From the NCBI RefSeq assembly GCF_012395835.1, contig NZ_JAAZSQ010000025.1:551-54254 (forward strand): DNA of 53,704 bases, read 5' to 3'. The notes under the pieces were generated by a model. The model was not told the DNA's origin. It did not search any database and saw nothing but the letters and a program-made list of their open reading frames with translations. Both the position numbers and the translations under genes were made by a program. Positions 25,790 through 34,639 of this stretch are shown here, one piece after another (position 1 is the stretch's first letter; every line of letters starts with the position of its first letter). This DNA comes from Arthrobacter mobilis (GTDB taxonomy: Bacteria > Actinomycetota > Actinomycetes > Actinomycetales > Micrococcaceae).

Positions 25790-26251
25790 GTGGGCAAAAC
25801 GGTCCTTACGTACGGGACATTCGACTTGTTCCATATTGGGCATCTGAACATCCTCAAGCGGCTGAGCGAGCTGGGGGACCGGCTGATCGTGGGCGTGTCC
25901 ACGGACGAATTCAACGCGGTCAAGGGCAAGAAGCCGGTGGTGCCGTTCGAGCAGCGGATCGAGATCGTCCGGGCGATCCGGTATGTGGACCTGGCCATCC
26001 CGGAGGAGAACTGGGCGCAGAAGCGCACCGACATCGACAAATACGGCGTGGATGTCTTCGGGATCGGCGAGGACTGGCGGGGCAAGTTCGACGACCTGGA
26101 AGACCGGGTCGAAGTGGTCTACCTGCCGCGCACCACGGGAATTTCCACCACCGAGATGAAACGGGTGCTCAGCGCCTTCGACGAGCGCCATGTGGAGGAA
26201 CTCAAGCGCACCCTGGACAGCATCAGCCAGATCGTCAAAGAACTCAGCTGA
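25790..26251 (+). CDS. tagD: Glycerol-3-phosphate cytidylyltransferase
   Basis: This 153-residue nucleotidyltransferase makes CDP-glycerol from CTP and sn-glycerol 3-phosphate, the activated precursor of poly(glycerol phosphate). The catalytic HxGH is in TFDLFHIGHLNIL near the N-terminus, and the RTTGIST motif is near residue 115. A short helical C-terminal tail (~25 residues) follows the usual TagD length. The GTG at 25790 follows AGGGAAG. It supplies donor for the CDP-glycerol-type transferases encoded at 36830-38065 and 39768-43217. It is convergent with the pyruvyltransferase gene across a strong terminator. Confidence 0.92.
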   Translation: MGKTVLTYGTFDLFHIGHLNILKRLSELGDRLIVGVSTDEFNAVKGKKPVVPFEQRIEIVRAIRYVDLAIPEENWAQKRTDIDKYGVDVFGIGEDWRGKFDDLEDRVEVVYLPRTTGISTTEMKRVLSAFDERHVEELKRTLDSISQIVKELS

Positions 26252-26297
26252 CTCCCGGGACTCCGCAGGCCGGCAGGCGGCCCGGCCGGCAGGTACA

Positions 26298-26336
26298 CGA
26301 AAGCGGTCCCGGACCTTGGGTCCGGGACCGCTTTCG
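26298..26336. terminator. Bidirectional terminator between tagD and the pyruvyltransferase gene
   Basis: An 18-bp perfect inverted repeat (26298-26315 with 26319-26336) with a TTG loop lies between the convergent genes. Its arms end in CTTTCG / CGAAAG, so both strands have short pyrimidine/purine ends. Confidence 0.8.
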
Positions 26337-26354
26337 CAGGCTCCTACCTGCCGG

Positions 26355-28928
26355 TCACATGCTGCGCCAGTACCCGACGAACGGCCCGTAGCCGTCGCTC
26401 CAGGGCTTCTGCGTGTCCCGCCAGTTCATGATCTTCGGGTCCTCGTCCGTCCCGATCAGCGCGGAGTGGTTCCACTCGTCAGGCAGCACGGCGCGCTCCG
26501 GGCCCACCACCGCGTTCAGGGCTTCGCCGAAGTCCATCTCGTAGTTCAGCAGCAGGGTGGCCACCTTCCGGCCGAGCCCCGCCTCCCGCGCCGCCTCGAG
26601 GTCCATGACCAGCACCGAGGCGTCGAAGACCCGGAAATCGAACGCATGCGCGGCATGGGTGACCGCGATCATTTCCAGCGCCTTCGCATCGTCGTGGTGG
26701 TGCCGTTCGGAAATCAGGCGGAGCAGGCCGAAGCCGCTCTGGCGCCGCATCCGGTGCTCGTCCCGCGCCGCCAGGGCCTTGCCCTGCAGTGACAGCCCGG
26801 CCAGGCCGGCCAGGTCCGCACGGACCAGGGCAGCCCCGTTCAGGTAGACCGCACGCTTGCTGCCGGCCATGATCTCCGGCATCAGGGCCAGCAGCAGTTC
26901 CCGGCGCTTCAGGTAAGGGTAGCTGCCGGCCAGCTCATCGGCCGCGAACGCGTCTTCGGCCAGCCACACGACCTGCAGCTGCGGCTGCAGGGCCTCGGCG
27001 GCCTCGCGGACCTCGGCCGGCACGCCGTCCTCGGCCATCCAGACACGTACGTTGCCGTCGGCGTGGTCGGCGATCGAGCGCAGCAGCTTGGCCAGGTGCC
27101 CGGCGCTGCCCTGTCCGTGGTCCAGCACGACGTCGGTGACCTCGCCGTCCGGCTGCACGGTGGCCGGCGCGGCGGCCGCCGCGAGCCGGGCCACGACGTC
27201 GTCCTCCAGCACGACCTGCGGCCGGCGGGCCAGGAACCGGTCCGCCTCGGCCATCGCCGGGGCGCAGACCTCGGCCCACCTGGCGTAGACCTCCTCCTTG
27301 CCGGCTCCGGAAGCGATGAGCGGGATGACTTCGGCGAGCTTGTCCAGGATGCCGTTGCGGATGGCGTCGAAGTCCGCCTGCGAGGTACCGATCAGTCCGC
27401 CGAAGCGTACGTCCGAGCGGTTCTTCGGCTCGAATTCGACCTCGCAGCCCACCGAACGGGCCGGCAGGAAGCAGTGCAGCCGCGAGGTGCTGATCTGCTT
27501 GTAGTCGGTGTGGTAGCCGTTGACCCAGCTCCGGGCGGTTTCGAGCTTCTGCGCGAACGGCATCTGCAGCATTCCCTTCTGGGTCTGCAGCAGGACGTCC
27601 CCCTCGCCGGGCTGCAGGGCATCCACGCGCGCAATCTTGGACCGCGTGTCCTCGCCGTCGCGCCGGAAGACCGTGTCCACGGTGGTGGTGATGCAGCCGG
27701 AGAAGAACGCGGGCACGCCCGCCGCCCGCAGCAGGGCGACGGTCTGCCAGTCCCGGCAGCCGACCGGGCCGTGCTCCTTGAGGTAGGCAATGGCCTCCGG
27801 GGTGAGCATGGCCGGCTTGTTCACGTGGAAGGAGACGAAGATCGGCCGGATGTTCGGATGGAAGGGGAAGTTGAAGTGCTGGCCGAAGGTGTGGTGCATG
27901 TACCAGCCGAAGGCCAGGATCCAGGTGTTCTCCGGGATGTCCTGCAGCGGGCTGCCGTCCCGGTAGGTTTCCAGCACCGCTACCGTGGCTGCCGGCCCGA
28001 TGATCCGGCGCTCGTCCTTGACCTGGCTGCGGATCTCGTTCAAAAAGCCGGTGAGCTCCGGGTCGCCGACGAATTCGAGGTTGGCGTGGCGGACCAGGTG
28101 CCCCAGCGAGGCGAGCGTCTGGATGTAGTCGCCGACGTTCCGGGACCAGGCATCCGGCTGCTGGTAGCTGAGCACGCCGAAGTTCGCGTCGGCTGCCGGA
28201 ACCGTGATGGGCTGGCGGCGCTCACCCTCGGGGAACCAGGTCTGCAGGCGCTCAAACTCGCCCCGGGTGTGGGCCGAGAGTTTCTTCAGCCCTCCGCCCA
28301 GGCCAAAGGAGACCAGGACGCGGGCGGCATCGAGCTCGTCGCGGGCGAAGGCGCGCCGGGCCACGCGCAGGACTGCCTGGGCGGACCAGGCCAGGTGGGC
28401 CCCGTCCGCCAGCAGCCCGGTGAGCACCTTGGCCGCCCGGTCAGGGTCCTGGGTGAACGCGGCCGCGAAGTATTCGTCCGGGCACAGGTTGATAATCCGG
28501 TCGTCGCCCACCAGCTCGAACTGCCGCCACGCCGCCTCGGGTCCCGAGATGCGCAGCAGGGCCATGCCCTGCAGGGCCCGGACGAAGTCTTCGCTGGCCC
28601 CTGCGTCCCGCAGGCTGTAACTGGCCGCCAGTACCGTCTGGGCGCCGGAGTCCTGGATCGTCTTCCGGGCATCGGCAAAAAAGTCCGGCACCAGGGACCC
28701 GCCGCCGGCTACGGCGCCGATGAGTGAGGGCTTGGCCGCCTCCGTGGCCGGCTGCTGCGGGCGGGCCCACGGCTCGGGCGCCTTCAGCGGCACTTCGGGT
28801 GCCTGGGGTTTGCCCGCGACGTTGGCCACGGTGGGAAGGATGGCGCGTGCGGCCGGTTTCAGCGTTGTCTTGAGGTGGCGTTTGCCTTTGCGGAGGACAC
28901 GGTGGGCTAGGGAATCACGCTTGGTCAA
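26355..28928 (-). CDS. Polysaccharide pyruvyl transferase fused to a degenerate GT8-like domain
   Basis: This is an 857-residue protein. Residues ~1-70 are basic then Pro-rich; ~75-235 are a helical region of unknown type; ~240-535 match polysaccharide pyruvyl transferases (CsaB/WcaK): NFGVLSYQQPDAWSRNVGDY, FVSFHVNKPAMLTPEAIAYL, GPVGCRDWQTVALLRAAGVP and TSRLHCFLPA. These enzymes put ketal pyruvate on sugars using PEP. Residues ~600-857 resemble GT8 glycosyltransferases in order of motifs (YLKRRELLLALMPEIM, RAVYLNGAALV, VFDASVLVMDL, KPWSDGYGPF), but the DxD metal motif is replaced by N697-G-A699. The TTG start at 28928 follows AAGGA with good spacing. It is transcribed alone, divergent from the beta-domain/GT4 pair. 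The polymer may therefore carry pyruvate (inference). Confidence 0.75.
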   Translation of the reverse strand: MTKRDSLAHRVLRKGKRHLKTTLKPAARAILPTVANVAGKPQAPEVPLKAPEPWARPQQPATEAAKPSLIGAVAGGGSLVPDFFADARKTIQDSGAQTVLAASYSLRDAGASEDFVRALQGMALLRISGPEAAWRQFELVGDDRIINLCPDEYFAAAFTQDPDRAAKVLTGLLADGAHLAWSAQAVLRVARRAFARDELDAARVLVSFGLGGGLKKLSAHTRGEFERLQTWFPEGERRQPITVPAADANFGVLSYQQPDAWSRNVGDYIQTLASLGHLVRHANLEFVGDPELTGFLNEIRSQVKDERRIIGPAATVAVLETYRDGSPLQDIPENTWILAFGWYMHHTFGQHFNFPFHPNIRPIFVSFHVNKPAMLTPEAIAYLKEHGPVGCRDWQTVALLRAAGVPAFFSGCITTTVDTVFRRDGEDTRSKIARVDALQPGEGDVLLQTQKGMLQMPFAQKLETARSWVNGYHTDYKQISTSRLHCFLPARSVGCEVEFEPKNRSDVRFGGLIGTSQADFDAIRNGILDKLAEVIPLIASGAGKEEVYARWAEVCAPAMAEADRFLARRPQVVLEDDVVARLAAAAAPATVQPDGEVTDVVLDHGQGSAGHLAKLLRSIADHADGNVRVWMAEDGVPAEVREAAEALQPQLQVVWLAEDAFAADELAGSYPYLKRRELLLALMPEIMAGSKRAVYLNGAALVRADLAGLAGLSLQGKALAARDEHRMRRQSGFGLLRLISERHHHDDAKALEMIAVTHAAHAFDFRVFDASVLVMDLEAAREAGLGRKVATLLLNYEMDFGEALNAVVGPERAVLPDEWNHSALIGTDEDPKIMNWRDTQKPWSDGYGPFVGYWRSM

Positions 28929-29119
28929 AGTCTGGTCCTTGCAGCATCGGGGGAGCGTCAGCCCCCCAGTCTACTGGCAATCGGCGGTGGCAGGTGGCAG
29001 CCCGTGCCCCCGCGGGGGATTAACACCGTCGGCACCGCCAACGTGGAGGTTATAGAGTTGGGGGCGGGCGCCATCGCCGCGCCAGTATCCGCCCGCCCGA
29101 TCCCGCAAGGGGGAGCCAC

Positions 29120-29506
29120 GTGTCCCAGCCGCCGCCGCAAGCATTTGAACTGAGCAAGGCCAGCGTCACGGCCGACGGCCTGCTGACCTTGTCCGGCACC
29201 GTGCGTGCGGTGTCCGGGCAGGCCGACGGCGGCTACTCCTTCGTCCTGGCCGTGCGCGGAGGGGCCGCCGAACGCGAGTACCCGGCCCGTACCGAGGCCG
29301 GGGCGCCGGGGGCTGTGCGGGTCAGCTGCTCGGTGCCGCTGGCGGAGCTGGCAGCGGCACCGGAAGACTTCGTGGACCTGTATTTCCAGGCCCGCGACGC
29401 CTCCGGCAGCAGCCGCACCCGGGTGACCTGGCAGCCGTCGTCGCTGCGCTGGCTGCCCTACCCGACGAAATTCGGCAACCTTAGCCTGAAAAGGAAGGCA
29501 CAGTGA
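29120..29506 (+). CDS. Stand-alone beta-domain protein related to wall-polymer transferase domains
   Basis: This 128-residue protein is predicted to be almost entirely beta strand and has no signal peptide. Its end, WLPYPTKFGNLSLKRK, resembles WRPYATVHGSLSLQY at the end of the GT4 encoded next and LTPYVNRRGYLSLAVD in the N-terminal domain of the double TagF-like protein at 39768. The preceding EDFVDLYFQARDASG likewise resembles GFLDIYLQVEGNN. It therefore looks like one copy of a shared accessory domain, perhaps of the TarS C-terminal immunoglobulin-like type (inference). The GTG at 29120 follows GGGGGAG. Its stop overlaps the GT4 start by four bases, so the products are made together and may form a complex. 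Confidence 0.65.
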   Translation: MSQPPPQAFELSKASVTADGLLTLSGTVRAVSGQADGGYSFVLAVRGGAAEREYPARTEAGAPGAVRVSCSVPLAELAAAPEDFVDLYFQARDASGSSRTRVTWQPSSLRWLPYPTKFGNLSLKRKAQ

Positions 29507-31359
29507 GCATGGCGGAGACGGCCGGCCGCACCGCGGCGGCGCTGCCGGAGGGCAAGTACTTCATGGTCCTGTGGGGACTGGCGGAGAATTTCGGCGGCAT
29601 GACCACCATGTGCCTGCACCGCGCCGGGGCCTTCAGCCGGTTCGGCGGCCGGGAAGCGGCCATCATCTCCTTTGAGCCCAAACCGAGCTACCAGGCCCTG
29701 ACCGACCGGCTGCGCGAGCAGGGGAAGCTGGCGCCCGGAACCCAGGTCCTGAACGTCTTCCAGCACTACCGGGACGCGGACCTGGACGGCCTGCCTGCGG
29801 TGGCGCAGCCGGCGGTTCCCGAGGACCAGGGGCCCGCCGGGCAGCCCGAGGTGGTGCTGGACCCGTCGGGCGAGGTCTTCATGCGCACCATCATGCGCCC
29901 GGACGGGACCACCGTGGCCCACCGCCGGTACTACCGGCCGGACGGCACCGAATTCTTCCGCGACGAGGCGCCCGTCGACGCCGCCGGCAAGCCGCTGGGA
30001 CGGTACCTGACGCTGCTGGACCGGACCGGCAACGCCGTCGGCCGCTGGCGCACCGCCGGCGACTTCTACCGGCACTGGATGCGCGAGCTCGCCGGCGGGG
30101 ACCGGGCCGTGTTCATCGTGGACAGCGGATTCGCCGCCCAGGTGGTGGCACCGCTGGACGAACAGCACATCCTCAAGCTGGTGGTGATCCACAACAGCCA
30201 CATCGCCGGCGGCGGGGATCCGTTCACCGGCAAGCTCGCCACCGGCCGCAAGCCAATCTTCGAGGACAGCGCCGCCTGGGACGGGCTGGTCTTCCTCACC
30301 CGCAAGCAGCGCGAAGACTACGAGCTGCGGTTCGGCAGGGCGACCAACCTGTTCACCGTCTCGAACCCCAAGCCCCGTGCCGAGGCGCTGCCGCCCTTCG
30401 AGGGACGGGACCGCAGGCGCGGCGTCATGGTGGTCAGGCTGGAAAGCCAGAAGAACGTCGCCGACGCCGTCGACGTGATGGCGCTGGTCCACCAGAAGCT
30501 GCCCGACGTGGTGCTGGACGTCTACGGCAAGGGCTCGCTGCGGGACGAGGTGCAGGCCAGGATCGAGGAACAGGGCCTGACCGAGGTGGTCAGGCTGCGC
30601 GGGCACGCGCCGAATGCGGCCGCGGAGTTCGAGACCGCCTGCTTCTCGCTGCTGACCAGCCGCAACGAGGGCCAGCCGCTGGCGCTGATGGAAAGCCTGG
30701 GCCGCGGCTGCCCTCCGGTTTCCTACGACATCCGCTACGGGCCCAGCGACGTGATCGAGGACGGCGTCAACGGCTTCCTGGTGCCTGCGCGGGACACCGC
30801 CGCCGCGGCCGAACGGGTGGTCAGGCTCTGCACCGATGCGGAACTGGCCCGCGAGATGGGCCGCAGGGCGTGGGAGCGCAGCGAGGCCTTCTCGGACACC
30901 GCGGTCATCGGCCAGTGGGCCGCCGTCCTGGAGCAGGCCTGGCGGCAGGTGCCGGACCGGGTGGTCCTTTCGGGCCTGGACTTCACACTCCGGGAGCTCG
31001 GCCTGCCGGCTGCGGGCGGGCTGGAGATCGAGGGCGAGCTGGCCTGGCGCCAGAGCGCGGGCCCGGCGCTGGAGGACCTGGTGCGGGCGAACCTGGTGGT
31101 CGGCCGCCGTGCCGGCGGAGCTCCGGTGTTCTTTCCCGCCGAGGTGCTTGAGCGCGGACCGGGCCGGCTGCGGCTGCGCGCCGCCGTCACCGACGGGCAG
31201 CTGGACGAGGGGGTCTCCGGGGACAACGGCTTCCTGGACATCTACCTGCAGGTGGAGGGCAACAACGTGCTGCACACCTTCCGGATCGGTTATCCGGGCG
31301 GGAGCACGTGGCGGCCGTACGCCACCGTGCACGGTTCGCTCAGCCTGCAGTACGCGTAG
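29503..31359 (+). CDS. GT4 glycosyltransferase of the TagE/TarM (poly-polyol-phosphate glycosyltransferase) type
   Basis: This is a 618-residue protein. The N-terminal Rossmann part begins KYFMVLWGLAENFGGMTTM; a beta-rich insert (about 115-190, MRTIMRPDGTTVAHRRYYR...) matches the extra beta-sheet domain of TarM/TagE. The GT-B C-terminal half has LESQKNVADAV, VYGKGSLRDEV and the retaining-enzyme E389-x7-E397 motif in SRNEGQPLALMESLG. Residues ~510-618 are an added beta domain ending WRPYATVHGSLSLQYA. TarM and TagE attach alpha-GlcNAc or alpha-glucose to wall teichoic acid repeats, so this enzyme probably decorates the polymer made by this locus. The GTG start overlaps the upstream stop by four bases. 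Its last 20 bases overlap the end of the convergent acyltransferase gene. Confidence 0.85.
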   Translation: MSMAETAGRTAAALPEGKYFMVLWGLAENFGGMTTMCLHRAGAFSRFGGREAAIISFEPKPSYQALTDRLREQGKLAPGTQVLNVFQHYRDADLDGLPAVAQPAVPEDQGPAGQPEVVLDPSGEVFMRTIMRPDGTTVAHRRYYRPDGTEFFRDEAPVDAAGKPLGRYLTLLDRTGNAVGRWRTAGDFYRHWMRELAGGDRAVFIVDSGFAAQVVAPLDEQHILKLVVIHNSHIAGGGDPFTGKLATGRKPIFEDSAAWDGLVFLTRKQREDYELRFGRATNLFTVSNPKPRAEALPPFEGRDRRRGVMVVRLESQKNVADAVDVMALVHQKLPDVVLDVYGKGSLRDEVQARIEEQGLTEVVRLRGHAPNAAAEFETACFSLLTSRNEGQPLALMESLGRGCPPVSYDIRYGPSDVIEDGVNGFLVPARDTAAAAERVVRLCTDAELAREMGRRAWERSEAFSDTAVIGQWAAVLEQAWRQVPDRVVLSGLDFTLRELGLPAAGGLEIEGELAWRQSAGPALEDLVRANLVVGRRAGGAPVFFPAEVLERGPGRLRLRAAVTDGQLDEGVSGDNGFLDIYLQVEGNNVLHTFRIGYPGGSTWRPYATVHGSLSLQYA

Positions 31360-32434
31360 GCTCCCGGTCCCTGCCGGCCGGCCGCAGCGCCGTCCAGGCA
31401 GCCCGGGGATCGACCAGCGGCCGCGCCAGCGCGACCACCGGCTGCCAGACCGCCAGGACACAGAACAGCGCGGAAGCGGCCATGAACAGCGCCGTGTGCA
31501 GCGGGCTGCCGGCGGACTGGACCAGCGGCGATGCGTCGACGACGGTGAGCAGCGGCAGGTGCAGCAGGTACGGGTACATCGTGTACTGCCCCGCGCGGGC
31601 CGTCCAGGCCCCTGCCCGCGACGGGGCGCCCGAGCGGCCGGGCAGGGCCAGCATGAAGGCCGTCGCCATCACGGCGCCTGCCGCGAGCACCAGCAGGCGC
31701 CACAGCATGCCCTCGGCGCTGCCGAGGCCAAGGTCGGCATAGCCGCTGCTGCCCAGGAACGGCGTGCGCCAAAAGTCCCCGCGCAGCGCCAGCGTCACCG
31801 CCGCGCCGGCCGCCAGGACGGCGGCCCCGGCCATCCTGGCCCTCCGGTCCCGGCGCCACACGCTGATCCGGTCCACGATCCAGGGTCCGGCCAGGAACAG
31901 CGGCAGGAACACCAGGATCCGCGAGAGCGAAAGGAAGCCGCCGATCTGCGGGCTCAGCCCCGCGGCCAGCGCCAGGCCGGCGGCAGCCGGCACGGCCAAC
32001 GGCAGTCCGCGGAACTGCAGGCCACGGAACCACGGCGCCAGCAGGCGCCATCCGGCCAGGGCCACCAGGAACCAGAGTCCGAAGGTCTGCTCGGTAAAGC
32101 TCCAGCTCGGAGTGTCATCCTCCACCAGATAGTTCACGCCGAACGCCAGCAGTTGGAAAACCACATAGGGCAGCAGCAGCTGCTGGAAGATCCGGGCCAG
32201 GCCTTCCCCGCCGGCCTGGGACCGGCGCGCCCCCCAGCCTGCCAGCAGGACCAGGACGGGGATGTGGAACATGTAGACGAAATTGGAGGCCAGCAGCGCC
32301 AGCCCCGAGTCCGTGCGCAGCAGCCCCACGGCATGGCCGGCGACCACCAGGACGATCGCGGCCCAGCGGGCCTGGTCGATCCAGGTCTGGCGGTCCTGGG
32401 GATGTGCGGGGGCAGGGGCGGCATCGGTGGTCAA
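31340..32434 (-). CDS. Acyltransferase 3 family membrane protein
   Basis: This 364-residue integral membrane protein has about ten spans and an AT3/COG3594-type start: DQARWAAIVLVVAGHAVGLL with the conserved His, then YMFHIPVLVLLAGW. These proteins use cytoplasmic acyl-CoA to O-acylate extracytoplasmic sugars. There is no SGNH domain, in contrast to the two genes upstream. The start chosen is TTG at 32434 (LTTDAAPAPAHPQD) because AGGA lies eight bases upstream; the longer ORF overlaps the previous gene in another frame. It is the last gene of the minus-strand block and ends inside the last codons of the convergent GT4. Confidence 0.82.
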   Translation of the reverse strand: MTTDAAPAPAHPQDRQTWIDQARWAAIVLVVAGHAVGLLRTDSGLALLASNFVYMFHIPVLVLLAGWGARRSQAGGEGLARIFQQLLLPYVVFQLLAFGVNYLVEDDTPSWSFTEQTFGLWFLVALAGWRLLAPWFRGLQFRGLPLAVPAAAGLALAAGLSPQIGGFLSLSRILVFLPLFLAGPWIVDRISVWRRDRRARMAGAAVLAAGAAVTLALRGDFWRTPFLGSSGYADLGLGSAEGMLWRLLVLAAGAVMATAFMLALPGRSGAPSRAGAWTARAGQYTMYPYLLHLPLLTVVDASPLVQSAGSPLHTALFMAASALFCVLAVWQPVVALARPLVDPRAAWTALRPAGRDREPTRTAG

Positions 32435-32477
32435 GCAGTTAATCCTGGAAGCGTCGGGAACAAAAGCGCCGTCCAGT

Positions 32478-34638
32478 CTACTGGCTGCTCCGGTCCGCAG
32501 CCGAACCGGGCCGGTCTGCCAGAGCCGCCCGGAGGGGCCCGTCCAGGTACGGCGCCAGGGTCCGGGCGTAGGTGGCGGTGATGTGCGAGCCGTCGCGGAA
32601 CGCCACAACCGAGCCGATGACCGCCGGGCACACTTCACGGGCACAGAAGTACTTGTCCAGGTTCACGGTGCCGATGCCCGGCGCATCCAGCTCACGGGCC
32701 GCCCGCTCCAGCGGGTCCATCCAATGCCAGCTCCGGGGCGTGCCGGAGCAGGCGGACGGATCCTCCGGGTGGGCGGCCAGGCAGTCCGGGATGGAGCTGA
32801 TCCGGGTGCCCGGATAGGGCGGATCCTTGATCACCAGGACCTTCGTCCCGGCCGCCGCCCATTCGGCGAGGTAGCTCTTGTAGCCGGCGACGGCCGGCGC
32901 CTCGGTGCTCTGCCAGCTTTCGCCCTCCACCGTGACCGACTGCCGCGCGGACGTGACCACCAGGTCGTATTTGCCGCCCTTGGTCTGGTCCATCACCCAC
33001 CGGCCGTAGTCCAGGCAGTTCCGGGTCCGCTCGGCATTGTTGAAGTCCAGCGGCGCGGTGGTCAGGTTGCAGCGGGTGACCAGGTAGGTGGTGATGGTCC
33101 AGCCGTGCTTGTCCGCCAGGATCTGCAGGGCCGGCAGCCATTGGCCGGCATGGGAGTTGCCCACCAGGGCCAGCTGGGTCTTTCCGTCCCCGTAGGTGCA
33201 TACAGGCCGGTCGGTGAAGTCATCGTAGGACCAGCAGCCGTCCTTGTAGGCGTCCGGAAGATCGTCCTTGGCCAGCGCCGGCTCCGGGACCATCCGCTCC
33301 GGCTGCCCGGGCGCGCAGGTGCCGGGCCCGCGGGCCAGGGCAGAGGCGCCGATGCAGGGGTCCTTGCCTGCCTCCACCGCGGCCAGCTGCTGCTCGGCCA
33401 GCTGGCTGCGGTAGTTGACCTCGGCCAGCTGGGCACCGCCGAGCACCGCGACGGCGGCCATGCCGGCTGCGGCGAAGCGGTAGGCCGGCACCAGCCGTCC
33501 GGCCGGCAAGGCCGAACGGAACCTGTCCTCGACGAAAACCTTGGTCAACGCCGCCAGCACGAGGGTCAGGGCCAGGACCGCCAGCTTGTCCCACCAGCGA
33601 AGGTCGGCCCCGGTGGCGAAGGGGAACAGCACGATCAGCGGCCAGTGCCACAGGTAGACCGAGTAGGAGACATCGCCGAGCCACTGCACGGGTTTCAGGC
33701 CCAGGACGCCGGTGGGCGAGGACCTGTGCTCCGTGCCGGCCAGGATCACCAGGGCGGTACCGGCCACCGGCAGCAGCGCAGTGTAGCCGGGGAACGGGGT
33801 CGCGGCGGTGTACGTCACGCCCGCCGCGAGGATGGCCGCCATCCCGCCCCAGGCCAGCAGCGCGGCCGCGGCCCGGGGCAGCCGGGTGGCGGCCAGCGGC
33901 GCCAGCGTGGCCACAAGGCCGCCGGCGGCAAGTTCCCAGACCCGCGTGGGGGTAATGAAGTAGGCGCTGCCGGCGTCGTCGGCGGTGGCCAGCACGGATA
34001 CCGCCAGGGACCCGGCGATGACAGCCGCGATGACGCAGCGGGCCACCAGGCCGACGGCGAGCCGCCAGATGCCGGCGAGCCAGACGACTGCCAGGATGAC
34101 CAGGGGCCAGCACAGGTAGAACTGTTCCTCAAGCGAGAGCGACCAGAAGTGCTGGACGGGACTGGGGGCATTGTCGGCCGCCAGATAGTCCACCGCGCTG
34201 CCGGCCAGGACCCAGTTCTGCACGTACAGGGCCGAGGCAATTATCTCCTTGGCGATCAGCTCCCATTGCGTTGGCGGGGCCACCAGCCGGGCCGCCACGG
34301 CGGTCGCGGCCAGCACCAGGAAGGAGGCCGGCAGCAGGCGCCTGATCCGCCGGGCCCAGAACCGGGCCAGGTCTCCGGCCGTGCGCGGCTTCCGGGCGAG
34401 CAGGTGCGCGGTCATCAGGTAGCCGGAAATGACGAAGAAGACGTCCACGCCCACATAGCCGCCGGTCAGCCGGGCCGGCCAGAGGTGGTAGATCAGGACC
34501 AGGGAGACCGCCACGGCGCGCAGCCCTTGGATGTCCTGCCGGAATCCGGCAGGACTGCCGATGGCGCTGTGCGGGGCGGTTAGGTTTTTCGTGCCAGGTC
34601 CTGACGCTAGATTTCCCCAAATTCCGTCCGGTCGCCAT
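32478..34638 (-). pseudogene. AT3-SGNH O-acyltransferase, probable frameshift near the start (copy 2)
   Basis: This gene encodes an OafA-like membrane acyltransferase with a C-terminal SGNH domain. The body is intact: RQDIQGLRAVAVSLVLIYHLW, GGYVGVDVFFVISGYL, SLSLEEQFYLCWPLVILA, then SGNH blocks LALVGNSHAGQW and FRDGSHITATY. No ATG, GTG or TTG lies in frame between the upstream stop and RQDIQGLRA; the only in-frame start is a TTG at 34775, deep inside the upstream gene. However, an ATG at 34638, one base after the upstream stop, opens another frame that reads MATGRNLGKSSVRTWHEK. One base gained or lost between about 34560 and 34630 (GGGG and AAAAA runs are present) would join them and restore a ~720-residue protein like copy 1. 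It is either a broken gene or a sequencing error; otherwise functional. Confidence 0.65.
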
Positions 34639-34639
34639 C

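Noticed and set aside
31340-31359. Overlap of convergent stop regions as an assembly problem
   Set aside because: A 20-base overlap of convergent gene ends is common, and both reading frames remain intact.
32283-34583. 766-codon plus-strand ORF opposite the acyltransferases
   Set aside because: Antisense shadow; low-complexity Gly/Gln/Asp/Arg peptide, whereas the minus strand encodes a clear AT3-SGNH protein.
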